Shown here: positions 16,859 to 26,190 of the stretch, piece after piece | How the letters are laid out: each line of letters starts with the position of its first letter | Numbering within the stretch: the first letter of the stretch is position 1 | Origin: Romboutsia sedimentorum | Lineage (GTDB): Bacteria; Bacillota; Clostridia; Peptostreptococcales; Peptostreptococcaceae | NCBI RefSeq assembly: GCF_030131845.1 | Contig: NZ_JASKYM010000011.1 | Span: 1-64,000, forward strand | DNA: 64,000 nucleotides | Direction of reading: 5' to 3' | The notes under the pieces: model-generated | The model's database searches: none | Told to the model about the DNA's origin: nothing | What the model saw: the letters and a program-made list of their open reading frames with translations, nothing else | Made by a program: the position numbers and the translations under genes

Positions 16859-17974
16859 ATGATAAACAAACAAAGATTAATAAATGAATTTTTAGAGTTA
16901 GTACAAATAGATAGTCCATCTTCAAAAGAAGGTAAAGTAGCACAAGTTTTAGTTGAAAAATTAGAAGCAATAGGTTGTGAAGTTTCAATAGATAACGCAG
17001 GGGAAAAGGTTAACGGAGAAACTGGAAATATAATAGCTAAGTTAAAAGGAAACAGACCAGGAAAGAAATTATTATTCAGTTCACATATGGACACAGTTAG
17101 CCCAGGAGAAGGAATAAAACCTATAATAGATGAAGCTACTGGAATAATAAAAAGTGATGGAACTACAGTATTAGGTTCTGATGATAAAGCTGGTATAGCT
17201 GCTATATTAGAGGCTTTAAGAATGATTAAAGAAAAAGATATTGATCATGCAGATATACAAGTAGTATTCTCTATATGGGAAGAAGGCGGATTATTTGGAG
17301 CTAAATACTTAGACTACTCTAAAGTAGATGCTGATTATGCATTTGTATTAGACAGTGGTGGAGCTCCTGGAGAAATAATAATTCAAGCACCAGCACAAGA
17401 TGCTATAAATGTTAAAATAACAGGAAAACCAGCTCATGCAGGTCTTCAACCAGAAAACGGAATAAGTGCAATAATGGTAGCTTCAAGAGCTATGGAAAAT
17501 ATGAAGTTATTAAGAATAGATGAAGAAACTACTGCTAATATAGGAATAATTAAAGGTGGTATAGCAACAAATATAGTTATGCCAGAATTAGAAATAGCAG
17601 CAGAAGCTAGAAGTTTAAGTGAAGAAAAATTAGATGCTCAAACAAATCACATGGTAGAAACATTCAAAAAAACTGCCAAAGAGTTTGGAGCTAAAATAGA
17701 CATAGAAGTTAATAGAGCATATGCACCTTTTAATGTATGTGAAGATGATGAAATAGTTAAACTTGCTAAAAAAGCTTTCTCTAACATGAATATAGAAGGA
17801 CATACAGCTTCTACAGGTGGAGGTAGTGACACTAATATATTAAACAAAAATGGAGTAAAAGCAGTTAACTTAGGAGTAGGTATGAAAAATGCTCATACAT
17901 TAGAAGAATATATAGCTATAGAAGACATAGTTAATTCTGCAATAATGGTAAAAGAAATAATAAAAGAAGCATAA
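16859..17974 (+). CDS. M20 family metallopeptidase (PepT-like, YqjE-type)
   Basis: A 371-residue zinc peptidase. Metal-binding residues of the M20 family are visible: FSSHMDTVSPG (His, Asp), GSDDKAGIAA (bridging Asp), SIWEEGGLFGAKYLD (catalytic Glu pair) and FVLDSGG (Asp). The lid domain with KPAHAGLQPENG and the C-terminal histidine segment STGGGSDTN ... GMKNAHTLEEYI complete it. Relatives are tripeptidase-like (PepT-like) enzymes in the cytoplasm; substrate is unproven. The start is ATG 16859 after GGGAGGAG, preferred over an in-frame TTG at 16844. It is monocistronic, with a strong terminator behind it. Confidence 0.88.
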   Translation: MINKQRLINEFLELVQIDSPSSKEGKVAQVLVEKLEAIGCEVSIDNAGEKVNGETGNIIAKLKGNRPGKKLLFSSHMDTVSPGEGIKPIIDEATGIIKSDGTTVLGSDDKAGIAAILEALRMIKEKDIDHADIQVVFSIWEEGGLFGAKYLDYSKVDADYAFVLDSGGAPGEIIIQAPAQDAINVKITGKPAHAGLQPENGISAIMVASRAMENMKLLRIDEETTANIGIIKGGIATNIVMPELEIAAEARSLSEEKLDAQTNHMVETFKKTAKEFGAKIDIEVNRAYAPFNVCEDDEIVKLAKKAFSNMNIEGHTASTGGGSDTNILNKNGVKAVNLGVGMKNAHTLEEYIAIEDIVNSAIMVKEIIKEA

Positions 17975-17991
17975 TATAATATTGCTTAATT

Positions 17992-18023
17992 AAAATCACC
18001 TAGCAAAAGTTAGGTGATTTTTG
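17992..18023 (+). terminator. terminator after the M20 peptidase
   Basis: AAAATCACCTA / TAGGTGATTTT perfect stem with an 8-nt loop and T-run. Confidence 0.85.
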
Positions 18024-18119
18024 ATATTTATAAACATATAAAAAAAATATATATTATTATCGAATTGTGAAAAAATTTCCTGGGAAATATTAATATAAAA
18101 TAAACATACTTACAAAATA

Positions 18120-18149
18120 TTGATAAAAGTATATAATTGTCTTATAATT
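18120..18149 (+). promoter_or_regulatory. probable sigma-A promoter
   Basis: TTGATA (18120-18125) and TATAAT (18144-18149), 18 nt apart, placed 24 nt before the ATG of the membrane-anchored protein. Confidence 0.5.
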
Positions 18150-18172
18150 ATATAGCCTTAGGGGGGATTTTT

Positions 18173-18985
18173 ATGGCAAAGAAAAGAAAACTAAAAAAAG
18201 GTACAATAATAATTATTGGAATTATTTTATTTTTTGTAGTTTATTTTTTAGCTTTTAATACTGCAAGAAATATGGAAGAAGACAGCACACAACCAGTAAA
18301 AGCAGAATTAGATAAAGAAGATACAAGATCGCTAATAAAGCAAATAAGCTCAAAAGAAAAAATATATATATCGGATTCAAAGGTAGAGAAAGTAAGAGTA
18401 GAAGAATCTTACTGGTCTAATGTAAAAATTTTATTCAGTGAGTTTACAAAGATAAGAAAACCAGAATCGTATACTCCGGTATATAATGGATATTCAGATG
18501 ATGGAATAAGATTCTCTACAGATTTGAATTACTTTAGAGTATATACTGTAAGCAGCGAAGAATATTATAAAGTTCCAGTAGCTACAAAGAAAGAATTTGA
18601 GAAGCTTTTAAGTGAAAGTATTTACTTATCTTTTGATTTTGTTAAGCAGTATAAAAGTTGGGAAACTGTAGAAATAAAATATAAAAATGAAACTAAAAAA
18701 ATACATAAGTGGAAATTCGATGATCTTTCACTTCAAATGATTCAAAAGAGAATAGTAGGAAAAGTTCAACCTGAAAAAAGTAAAGAAAGAAGTGACTATA
18801 ACTTCCAAATAAATATTAAGGGAGAACACTACGATGCAGTCGTAGAAACTATGGGCAAGGATTATATAAAAATATCTCAAAAAGGAAAAAATGAAAGTAA
18901 AGCACAAGCTTATTATGAAGTACATACAAAACTTTATAACTACCTTGTGTCAGAGATATTTGAGATTGGAAAAAGCTCAAAATAA
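18173..18985 (+). CDS. membrane-anchored protein of unknown function
   Basis: A 270-residue protein with a lysine-rich N-terminus (KKRKLKKG) and one membrane helix (about 11-30, IIIIGIILFFVVYFLAF), then a hydrophilic domain expected outside the cell. That domain is rich in Lys, Ser and Tyr and has no motif I recognise. ATG 18173 follows GGGGGG closely; the longer in-frame start at 18137 would cover the promoter. It lies alone between two terminators, facing murC. No function is assigned. Confidence 0.7.
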   Translation: MAKKRKLKKGTIIIIGIILFFVVYFLAFNTARNMEEDSTQPVKAELDKEDTRSLIKQISSKEKIYISDSKVEKVRVEESYWSNVKILFSEFTKIRKPESYTPVYNGYSDDGIRFSTDLNYFRVYTVSSEEYYKVPVATKKEFEKLLSESIYLSFDFVKQYKSWETVEIKYKNETKKIHKWKFDDLSLQMIQKRIVGKVQPEKSKERSDYNFQINIKGEHYDAVVETMGKDYIKISQKGKNESKAQAYYEVHTKLYNYLVSEIFEIGKSSK

Positions 18986-18997
18986 TTATGTTTAAAT

Positions 18998-19047
18998 AAA
19001 AAAGTGTCTTTTATAATGATAAAAAATCATTTAAAGACACTTTTTTA
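18998..19047. terminator. bidirectional terminator between convergent genes
   Basis: AAAAAAGTGTCTTT / AAAGACACTTTTTT, with a second small hairpin (ATGAT/ATCAT) inside the loop. It serves the membrane protein gene and murC. Confidence 0.85.
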
Positions 19048-19053
19048 TTTGAA

Positions 19054-20406
19054 TTATTTTTGAATCAATGCTTCAGCAACTTGGTATATAGGACCTGCAC
19101 CAGCAGTTATAACTAAGTCATTATCCTTAACATTATCACGAAGATAATCAGTTATATCTTCGAATTTGCTTATATAAGTTACATCGACATTATTTTGATA
19201 TAATTTTTCAACTAAATCTTTAGAATGAATATCACCAGGATCTTGCTCTCTAGCAGCGTAGATATCAGTAATAATAACTTTGTCTGCAGCATAAAAAGCT
19301 TCCGCAAATTCATTTAAAAGAGATTTTGTTCTAGTATAAGTATGAGGCTGGAATATGCACCATAATTTAGACTGTTTCATTTTCTTAGCAGCAGATAAAG
19401 TAGCCTTTAGTTCTGTTGGATGATGAGCATAGTCATCAACAACTAAAGCACCATTATAATTACCTTTAACTTCAAATCTTCTACCAACTCCGCCATAAGC
19501 TTTTATATTAGTTCTTATAAGTTCTAGATCTATAGAAGATACATAAGCTGTAAGAATAGCAGCTGCAGCGTTGTATATGTTATGAAGACCAGGAACAGAA
19601 AGTTCGAATGTTCCTAAATTTTCACCTCTAAATTCTAAATCAAATACTCCGTGACCATTTTCATTGAAGTTTATATTTTTTAAGATTGCATCGTTACAAG
19701 CATCTGTTCCGTATTTTATTACGGTAGCTTTAATCTCATGTAATATATCTTCTGTGTTTTCATCATCACCATTAATTATGAAATAACCATCTTTAGGAAG
19801 TAATTTTCCAAACTTATTGAAGGATGCTTTTATTTCATCTATACCTGAGAAATAATCTAAATGATCTTCCTCGATATTTAATACTATAGCTATTTGAGGG
19901 TTGAAGTTAAGGAAACTATCAACGTATTCACAAGCTTCTGTAATGAAATGATCAGAATTACCTATCTTAACATTTCCACCAATAGTGCTTAAATTTCCTC
20001 CTACTAATATAGTAGGGTCTAAATCTGCATATTGGAATATAGTAGACAACATAGAAGTTGTCGAAGTTTTACCGTGAGTTCCAGAAACTGCTATTGAGTT
20101 TTTATATTCTCTCATGATTTGACCTAAAAAAGCAGCTCTATTCATAGTAAGTTTATTTTTTTCTTTAGCAGCTATCATCTCTGCATTGTCTTTATGTACA
20201 GCTGCAGTATAAATAACCATATCTATATTATCAGAGATATGTTCTTTTTTGTGACCAATAAATATATCAGCACCTTGAGATCTAAGTTTCTCTAATAGAT
20301 ATGATTCGTTTGCATCTGAACCAGACACTTTATATCCTTTATTAATACATATTTCAGCTAAAGCACTCATGCTTATACCGCCAATTCCAATGAAATGTAT
20401 ATTCAT
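19054..20406 (-). CDS. murC: UDP-N-acetylmuramate--L-alanine ligase
   Basis: Adds L-alanine to UDP-MurNAc, the first amino acid of the peptidoglycan stem. The 450-residue enzyme has the N-terminal Rossmann motif [14 protein letters not shown], the ATP-binding loop [14 protein letters not shown] (about 107-120), the central-domain [12 protein letters not shown] and [10 protein letters not shown], and the C-terminal [14 protein letters not shown] and [12 protein letters not shown]. The ribosome-binding site is AAGGTGG. It is a single gene on the minus strand, separate from the main mur-fts cluster, with purR divergent 223 bp away. Confidence 0.97.
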   Translation of the reverse strand: MNIHFIGIGGISMSALAEICINKGYKVSGSDANESYLLEKLRSQGADIFIGHKKEHISDNIDMVIYTAAVHKDNAEMIAAKEKNKLTMNRAAFLGQIMREYKNSIAVSGTHGKTSTTSMLSTIFQYADLDPTILVGGNLSTIGGNVKIGNSDHFITEACEYVDSFLNFNPQIAIVLNIEEDHLDYFSGIDEIKASFNKFGKLLPKDGYFIINGDDENTEDILHEIKATVIKYGTDACNDAILKNINFNENGHGVFDLEFRGENLGTFELSVPGLHNIYNAAAAILTAYVSSIDLELIRTNIKAYGGVGRRFEVKGNYNGALVVDDYAHHPTELKATLSAAKKMKQSKLWCIFQPHTYTRTKSLLNEFAEAFYAADKVIITDIYAAREQDPGDIHSKDLVEKLYQNNVDVTYISKFEDITDYLRDNVKDNDLVITAGAGPIYQVAEALIQK

Positions 20407-20629
20407 AAGAAAACCACCTTTCTTTTTAATTAAGTCCTACAATATGAACTATGTTTGTGGTATAATAGTATAATGTTCAATATTTTATGGCAAATATACA
20501 TATACTAGATTATATATATAATATATTTAAAAACTAATTAAAACATAACCATTATTATATCATAATAAATATTGTTGTGCATTACATAGTTTAAGTAGTA
20601 AGGTGTTATAATCCTAGGAGGAAAATTTA

Positions 20630-21517
20630 ATGAAGTTTAAAAGAACGGAGAGAATTGGAGCTATAGTAAAAATACTATCAGATAATCCAAACAAAATATT
20701 TACGCTAAGTTATTTCACAAATCAATTCAATGCAGCGAAATCAACAATAAGTGAAGACTTGATAGTTGTAAAAAATGTTTTTGAAAAGCTACAATTAGGT
20801 AAAGTTATAACTATATCAGGAGCAGCTGGTGGAGTTAAATATATACCAAAAACTTCAAAAGCAGAAAATGAAGAATTCTTAATGGATTTATGTGAAAAAA
20901 TAGGCGATAAATCAAGAATATTATCAGGTGGATTTTTATATTTAATAGATTTAATATATGATCCAACAATAGCGGCTAAAATAGGCAAAATATTTGCCTC
21001 AAATATAGATTATATAGATGCTGATTATGTAGTGACAATGGAAACAAAGGGAATTCCAATGGCATTAATGACAGCAAAAGCTATGAATTTACCATTAGTT
21101 ATAATAAGAAAAGACATAAAAGTATCAGAAGGTCCGACACTTAGTATGACTTATGTAAATGGAAATAATTCTAAAGTAGAAAGCATGAGTTTACCAAGAA
21201 AAGCTATAAAGCCAAACAGTAAAGTTATATTAATAGATGACTTTATGAGAGGTGGAGGAACTATCAAAGGAATGGTAGATCTTATGAATGAGTTTGGAGC
21301 ACAAGTTATAGGAACTGGAGTGTTTATATCTACAATAGAACCACAAGAAAAAATGGTAAAAGACTACATATCTTTAATAGAATTAGATGTAAATGGTGAA
21401 AGCGTTAAAGTAGAGCCAAATCTAAAGACATTTAAAGATGAATATCAAAATGAAGAGGTACAAGGGGAGTGCCAAATTGACGATATAATAGAGGACATTT
21501 TAGAAGAGGAAGAATAA
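20630..21517 (+). CDS. purR: pur operon repressor PurR (PRT-domain type)
   Basis: A Gram-positive PurR: an N-terminal winged helix (about 1-75) followed by a phosphoribosyltransferase-like domain. The PRPP-binding loop VILIDDFMRGGGTIKGM (about 200-216) is complete. In B. subtilis it represses purine genes and PRPP relieves repression. The protein has 295 residues, slightly longer than B. subtilis PurR, with an acidic C-terminal tail. The ribosome-binding site is AGGAGG. The order purR-spoVG-glmU-prs is conserved in Firmicutes and groups PRPP and nucleotide-sugar supply. Confidence 0.95.
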   Translation: MKFKRTERIGAIVKILSDNPNKIFTLSYFTNQFNAAKSTISEDLIVVKNVFEKLQLGKVITISGAAGGVKYIPKTSKAENEEFLMDLCEKIGDKSRILSGGFLYLIDLIYDPTIAAKIGKIFASNIDYIDADYVVTMETKGIPMALMTAKAMNLPLVIIRKDIKVSEGPTLSMTYVNGNNSKVESMSLPRKAIKPNSKVILIDDFMRGGGTIKGMVDLMNEFGAQVIGTGVFISTIEPQEKMVKDYISLIELDVNGESVKVEPNLKTFKDEYQNEEVQGECQIDDIIEDILEEEE

Positions 21518-21553
21518 TCCTACAAAAAATAATAAATTTTGTAAAAATAAAAA

Positions 21554-21580
21554 AGGATATTCAAAAGATTCCTAGAATTA
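21554..21580 (+). promoter_or_regulatory. sigma-H promoter of spoVG
   Basis: AGGATATTC (21554-21562) and CTAGAATTA (21572-21580). The 17 nt between AGGA and GAAT equals the spacing in the B. subtilis spoVG promoter (AGGATTT ... GGAATTG), which is read by sigma-H. The first base of the -10 block departs from consensus. Confidence 0.7.
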
Positions 21581-21644
21581 TATAAAAAAACAGTCCAATA
21601 TTAAATATATTAATTTGTTAAATATAAAAGGGGGATACAAGGGT

Positions 21645-21923
21645 ATGAAGATAACTGACGTAAGAGTAAGAAAGATAACTGATGAGGGCAAGATGAAGTG
21701 TATAGTTTCATTAACTTTTAACAACCTATTTGTAGTACATGATATAAAGGTTATAGAAGGTCATAATGGACTATTCATAGCTATGCCAAGCAGAAAAGTA
21801 GGGGAAGGTAATTTTAGAGATATAGCGCATCCAATAAATGCTGAAATGAGACAAGTATTAGAAGATGCAGTTTTAAAAGCATATCATGAAGCGGTGGCTC
21901 AATTAGAAGTTGCAGCTGAGTAA
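21645..21923 (+). CDS. spoVG: SpoVG regulator
   Basis: A 92-residue SpoVG with the conserved start [11 protein letters not shown] and the core [41 protein letters not shown], ending in a short helix. SpoVG binds nucleic acid and influences septation, sporulation and virulence genes in Firmicutes. I set the start at 21645; the in-frame TTG 30 nt upstream adds residues not found in the family. The ribosome-binding site is the GGGGGA/AAGGG stretch. It is preceded by a sigma-H-type promoter. Confidence 0.96.
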   Translation: MKITDVRVRKITDEGKMKCIVSLTFNNLFVVHDIKVIEGHNGLFIAMPSRKVGEGNFRDIAHPINAEMRQVLEDAVLKAYHEAVAQLEVAAE

Positions 21924-21945
21924 TTATAAATATAGGGAATTTATT

Positions 21946-21973
21946 GAGAGTCGAACTATTCGGCTCTTTTTTG
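21946..21973 (+). terminator. terminator after spoVG
   Basis: AGAGTCGAA / TTCGGCTCT (one G-T pair) followed by six Ts. Confidence 0.85.
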
Positions 21974-22107
21974 TATTTAAAATTTTTGTATAAATGTATA
22001 CTTTTTTGCAAAAAGGTGCTATATTAGTTAGTGATAGCAAAGACATTAAATATAAACAATTAAAATATAGAATATATAGGAAATAAAATAAAGAATGGAG
22101 TGGAGAG

Positions 22108-23481
22108 ATGAACTTTAAAGCTATAATCCTTGCTGCAGGCAAAGGTACAAGAATGAAGTCTAAATTTCCAAAAGTCATACATAAAGTGTGTGGAAAAGAA
22201 ATGGTTAACCATGTAATAGATGTTTGTAAAAACTCTGGGGTTAACGATATAGTAACAATATTGGGACATGAAAGTAAAACAGTAAAAGAGAGATTACCTA
22301 AAGACACTATGATAGCAATGCAAACAGAACAATTAGGAACTGGGCATGCTGTTATGATGGCTAAAGAATATATAAATGACGAAGATACTATAGTGGTATT
22401 ATGTGGAGACACACCTTTAGTAAAAGAAGATACATTAAAAAAATTATTTGATTATCATTTAGAAAATGGATACCATGCTACAGTACTTACTACATGTGTA
22501 TCAAATCCTACAGGATATGGAAGAATAATAAGAGATGAAAATCAAGATTTACTAAAAATAGTGGAGCAAAAAGATGCTAGTGAGGAAGAGAAGCAAGCAA
22601 AAGAAATTAATTCAGGTATATACTGTTTTAATGGAAGGAGCTTAAGAGAATCTCTAGACTTATTAGATAATAATAATGCCCAAGAAGAGTACTATTTAAC
22701 AGACACTATCAAGATAATGAGAGATAAAGGTCATAAAGTAGGTGCTTTCAATGGTTCTACAATAGAAGAACTAATGGGAGTAAACTCAAGAGTTGAGTTA
22801 TCAAAAGCAGAACAAATAATGAAAAATAGAATCAATGAATCTCATATGGTAAATGGAGTTACGATAATAGACACTAATTCAACATATATAGAATCAGGTG
22901 TTGAAATAGGTAATGATACTATAGTATATCCAGGAGCTATGATAAGAGGAAACACAAAAATAGGTTCAAGTTGTATAATTGGAATGAATTGTAGTATAAT
23001 AAATTCGCAAATTGGTGATTATACAGAAGTAGAAAGTTCAACGATAACAGATAGTATTGTTGGAGAAAATACAACAGTAGGACCTTATGCATACTTAAGA
23101 CCAAAGAGTAATATTGGTAATAACGTAAAAATAGGAGACTTCGTAGAAGTTAAAAATGCTACAATAGAAGATAATTCTAAAGCATCTCACCTTTCGTATA
23201 TAGGTGATGCTCACGTTGGAAAAAATGTGAACATAGGATGTGGAGTGGTATTTGTAAACTACGATGGTAAAAATAAATTTAAATCTATAGTAAAAGATGG
23301 AGCATTCATAGGATCTAACTCTAACTTAGTTGCACCAGTAACTGTAGAAGCAAAAGGATATGTAGCTACAGGCTCAACTATAACAGACAACGTTCCACAA
23401 GGAGCATTAGCTATTGCAAGACAAAAGCAAGTTGTCAAAGAAGGTTGGGTAGAAAAGAAAGACCAAAAAGATAACAAGTAA
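22108..23481 (+). CDS. glmU: bifunctional GlmU (GlcNAc-1-P uridyltransferase / GlcN-1-P acetyltransferase)
   Basis: Makes UDP-GlcNAc for cell wall synthesis from glucosamine-1-phosphate, acetyl-CoA and UTP. The 457 residues consist of an N-terminal pyrophosphorylase (LAAGKGTRMKSKFPK, about 8-22; LGTGHAV; VVLCGDTPL) and a C-terminal left-handed beta-helix acetyltransferase with hexapeptide repeats (about 250-445), including RPKSNIGNNVKIGDFVEVKN and SHLSYIGDAHVG. Both active-site regions are intact. The gene precedes prs with an 88-bp gap, the usual Firmicute arrangement. Confidence 0.97.
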   Translation: MNFKAIILAAGKGTRMKSKFPKVIHKVCGKEMVNHVIDVCKNSGVNDIVTILGHESKTVKERLPKDTMIAMQTEQLGTGHAVMMAKEYINDEDTIVVLCGDTPLVKEDTLKKLFDYHLENGYHATVLTTCVSNPTGYGRIIRDENQDLLKIVEQKDASEEEKQAKEINSGIYCFNGRSLRESLDLLDNNNAQEEYYLTDTIKIMRDKGHKVGAFNGSTIEELMGVNSRVELSKAEQIMKNRINESHMVNGVTIIDTNSTYIESGVEIGNDTIVYPGAMIRGNTKIGSSCIIGMNCSIINSQIGDYTEVESSTITDSIVGENTTVGPYAYLRPKSNIGNNVKIGDFVEVKNATIEDNSKASHLSYIGDAHVGKNVNIGCGVVFVNYDGKNKFKSIVKDGAFIGSNSNLVAPVTVEAKGYVATGSTITDNVPQGALAIARQKQVVKEGWVEKKDQKDNK

Positions 23482-23569
23482 TTACTAAATAGCTTATTAT
23501 TTTCAGGCAATATAGCCTTGAACTTTTAATAAATATAACAAATGTTTAAAAATTTTCGGGAGGATATAC

Positions 23570-24520
23570 ATGAATACTAGCGGAAGCGAAATCAAAATAC
23601 TTGCAGGAAATTCATCTAAAGAATTAGCTAAAAAAATAGCTGATTACATAGGAGTACCAGTTGCGGATTGTGAAGTTGGAACATTTAGTGATGGAGAAAT
23701 ATCAGTAAACATCAAGGAAACAGTAAGAGGATGTGATGTTTTTGTAATTCAATCAACTAATAGTCCAGTTAACGATAACTTAATGGAATTATTAATAATG
23801 ATAGATGCAATGAAAAGAGCATCAGCAGGAAGAATAACGGCAGTTATACCTTATTACGGATATGCAAGACAAGATAGAAAAGCTAAGGCGAGAGATCCAA
23901 TCACAGCTAAATTAGTTGCAAACTTATTAACAGCATCAGGAGCGGATAGAGTATTAACAATGGATTTACATGCAGCACAAATCCAAGGATACTTTGATAT
24001 ACCTCTAGATCACTTACAAGGTGGAAAAATATTAGCTGATTATTTCAATGAAAAAGAAATCGAAGACTTAGTGGTAGTGTCTCCAGACCTAGGAAGTGTT
24101 ACAAGATCTAGAAAATTTGCTAATAGCTTAGATGGAGATGTTCCAATAGCTATAATAGACAAAAGAAGACCTAAGGCTAACGTATGTGAAGTAATGAACA
24201 TAATAGGTGAGGTTAAAGGTAAAAATGTTATATTATTAGACGATATGATAGATACAGCAGGAACAATAGTAAACGCAGCTAATGCACTTAAAGAATTTGG
24301 TGCTAAAGATGTTTATGCTTGTTGTACACACGGTGTATTATCAGGACCGGCTATAGAAAGAATAGAAAATTCTTCTATCGGTGAGTTAATAGTACTTGAT
24401 ACTATACAACTTCCAGAAGATAAGAAGATAGATAAGATACAAGTTAAAACTGTAGCACCTTTATTCGGAGATGCTATAAAGAAAATATTCGCTAACGAAT
24501 CTGTTAGTATATTATTCTAA
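23570..24520 (+). CDS. prs: ribose-phosphate pyrophosphokinase
   Basis: Makes PRPP from ribose-5-phosphate and ATP for nucleotide, NAD and amino-acid synthesis. The 316-residue class I enzyme shows [12 protein letters not shown], the flexible loop [15 protein letters not shown] (about 99-113), the metal-binding [13 protein letters not shown] and the PRPP loop [14 protein letters not shown] (about 221-234). GGGAGG is the ribosome-binding site. A strong terminator follows and separates it from the pilus remnant, as in C. difficile, where prs borders the pilA1 operon. Confidence 0.97.
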   Translation: MNTSGSEIKILAGNSSKELAKKIADYIGVPVADCEVGTFSDGEISVNIKETVRGCDVFVIQSTNSPVNDNLMELLIMIDAMKRASAGRITAVIPYYGYARQDRKAKARDPITAKLVANLLTASGADRVLTMDLHAAQIQGYFDIPLDHLQGGKILADYFNEKEIEDLVVVSPDLGSVTRSRKFANSLDGDVPIAIIDKRRPKANVCEVMNIIGEVKGKNVILLDDMIDTAGTIVNAANALKEFGAKDVYACCTHGVLSGPAIERIENSSIGELIVLDTIQLPEDKKIDKIQVKTVAPLFGDAIKKIFANESVSILF

Positions 24521-24535
24521 TTATAAAACCATTGG

Positions 24536-24571
24536 ATACACCTTGTTTAGTATAAACAAGGTGTATTTTTA
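24536..24571 (+). terminator. terminator after prs
   Basis: ATACACCTTGTTTA / TAAACAAGGTGTAT perfect 14-bp stem with a 3-nt loop and a T-run. Confidence 0.9.
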
Positions 24572-24601
24572 TATTCTGTATGTGGACATCTAGAATATAT
24601 G

Positions 24602-24619
24602 GAGTTAGTAGTGCAACCG
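24602..24619 (+). promoter_or_regulatory. remnant of a class II cyclic-di-GMP riboswitch (3' strand only)
   Basis: GAGTTAGTAGTGCAACCG is identical to the 3' strand of the class II c-di-GMP aptamer as I recall it from the C. acetobutylicum structure. The aptamer's conserved 5' half (GGAAACAATGATGAATGGG and the GGGCAC strand) is missing. Only about 30 nt separate this segment from the prs terminator, and they do not match. In C. difficile a class II riboswitch precedes pilA1. The ligand pocket cannot form without the lost half, so I call it a non-functional relic. Confidence 0.7.
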
Positions 24620-24655
24620 GCTATGAATATATAATTATATTTCATGGCTTTTTTT
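24619..24655 (+). terminator. riboswitch expression-platform terminator in front of the pilin pseudogene
   Basis: GGCTATGAATATA pairs with TATATTTCATGGC (G-T pairs tolerated) and is followed by seven Ts. In an intact switch the GGCTATG strand would be the 3' side of the aptamer's closing stem, exclusive with this hairpin. With the aptamer gone, the terminator should form by default. Confidence 0.7.
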
Positions 24656-24685
24656 GATTTCATAAAACGAATAAGGGGGGATAGT

Positions 24686-25047
24686 TTGAAAGTAAATAAA
24701 AAACTTAAAGATAAAAATGGATTTACATTAGTAGAGTTACTGGTTGTAATAGTAATATTAGCAGTGCCAGCTTTATTTAAAAATATAAATAAAGCAAAAG
24801 CAGCAGATTTAAAAGCAGATTATAAAGCATTTAAGTCAGCGTCATTATATTACTATACAGATAGAATACTTATCCTGCGGCTTTAACAGGGACTGGAGAG
24901 ACTGATTTAGATGAATATATGGAAAAAGTACAAGCAGAATCACCATTTGGTGGTAAATATGAACCTTCAATAAATGGGCAGTCAATGGATATAATTATAA
25001 AGGTACCTAATAGTATAAGCACTGAATCAAAAAACATGATGTTATAA
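24686..25047 (+). pseudogene. pilA: broken type IV major pilin gene (pilA remnant)
   Basis: Starts at TTG 24686 behind AAGGGGGG and encodes a class III prepilin leader, KNGFTLVELLVV. The hydrophobic helix is too short: VVIVILAVPALF lacks about eight residues of the usual helix, a probable in-frame deletion. A one-base deletion follows at about 24863-24864. In the shifted frame the protein continues as TYPAALTGTGETDLDEY through AESPFGGKYEP to the stop at 25047. The fusion product would end at 24886 after about 66 residues. Similarity to C. difficile PilA1 in KNINKAKAADLKAD supports the assignment. It is not expected to give a working pilin. Confidence 0.88.
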
Positions 25048-25102
25048 AATGTGGATAGAAATCAAAACTGATATAATTAAATATATATGGAGGTGGAAAA
25101 CA

Positions 25103-25715
25103 TTGAGAAAAATAAGAATTGGAGATAACCTTGTTGAAAAAGGATATATAACAAAAGAACAGCTAACATGGGCTTTATCTCAACAAAAATAACAGGAAAA
25201 AGACTGAGAGAACTATTAATAGACCAATGATTAATAACTGGCGAATTATTAACAAATGTACTAAAAGAACTTTTTAAAATAGAAAGCGTACATTTGACAC
25301 CCATAAATATAGATACAATAGCAACTAATTTAATCCCAGCAACATATGCAAAAGAGGTGGTCGTATATATAGCAACAACTAGTGAAATTAATCAATCTAT
25401 AGACTTGGCATATGCAAACTCAGATTTAGATAAATCAATAAAAGGCTATGCAAATGCAGATAAAAAAATTATAAAAGAAGGAGTATAGTCAGAAGAAGAA
25501 CTAAACTCAGCTCTTATAGTAAGGCTTGTACAAAATATTTTAGAAAATGCTGTAAGGATGAGAGCTAGTGATATTCATGTTGAACATGAAGGTGATTTTA
25601 GGAAAATTAGATTCAGAATTGATGGAATGTTTATTCAGTATATGAAAACTAGTGTAAAGTCATACAAAGCAGTTGTAAGTCGTATAAAAATAATAGCTAA
25701 AGAGATAAATAAAAT
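25103..25715 (+). pseudogene. pilB: broken pilus assembly ATPase gene (pilB remnant)
   Basis: Begins at TTG 25103 behind GGAGGTGG with the MshEN-type N-terminus RKIRIGDNLVEKGYITKEQL. The frame is lost near 25188, where a stop follows ALSQQK. It then carries TGA at 25228 inside LLIDQ*LITGELL and TAG at 25486. The later part keeps the GspE family motif RASDIHVEHEGDFRKIRFRIDG and SRIKIIAKEI, but everything from the Walker A motif to the C-terminus is deleted. The end is approximate because the sequence runs straight into pilC material. No ATPase can be made. Confidence 0.88.
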
Positions 25716-26190
25716 TATAAATTCATTAAAAAGAGGTGGTTCTATATCTGAAGTTATGTTAAATGAAGATTCGAAGTTCGCTAAACTTTTAGGGCTATTG
25801 TGTCTATGTGATTTTCTAGAGCGTTGGACTTATTTACATCAACTGGATATCCATTATTACAAGGTCTTGATTGTATAAAAGATAGTATAAATAATGCTAT
25901 TGCTGAAAAAGCCATAGATATTGCAAAAGAAGGTGTAATAAAAGGGGAATCTTTAGCTGAAAATCTAGAAAAAATAGATTATTTTGGACCTATATTTTTA
26001 CAAATGATTTCTATACGAGAGTAAACAGGGCAGTTAGAAAGTATGAGTTATCAAATTGCAGAGTTTTATGAATATGAAGCAGAAATATACTTAGAGCGAT
26101 TAGTATCTATGATTGAGCCAATTATGATAATAGTTGTTGGTATAATAACAGCAATACTAGTTATATCAGTATTTTTACCAATGCTAAGCC
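25716..26190 (+). pseudogene. pilC: broken pilus platform protein gene (pilC remnant)
   Basis: Only parts of PilC remain. A stretch like the end of the first T2SF domain (SLKRGGSISEVMLNEDSKFAKLL) changes frame near 25790. The second domain follows as FRAIVSM*FSRALDLFTSTG with an in-frame TGA, then GESLAENLEKIDYFGP ... ISIRE*TGQLESM with TAA at 26022-26024 where GAA is expected. The terminal membrane helix (MIEPIMIIVVGIITAILVI) is intact. The N-terminal part is missing. Boundaries with pilB and pilM are estimates. Confidence 0.85.

Noticed and set aside
20581-20629. TATAAT at 20607-20612 as a promoter for purR
   Set aside because: Transcription from it would start inside the AGGAGG ribosome-binding site, so the message would lack a usable leader.
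21924-22412. A 162-codon minus-strand frame across the spoVG-glmU junction
   Set aside because: It overlaps the start of glmU and the spoVG terminator, has no ribosome-binding site, and its translation shows the composition of an antisense shadow.
24541-24601. A hidden 5' half of the c-di-GMP-II aptamer upstream of the prs terminator
   Set aside because: I looked for the GGAAACAATGATGAATGGG core and the GGGCAC strand in this space. The region is taken up by the prs terminator and 30 unrelated bases.
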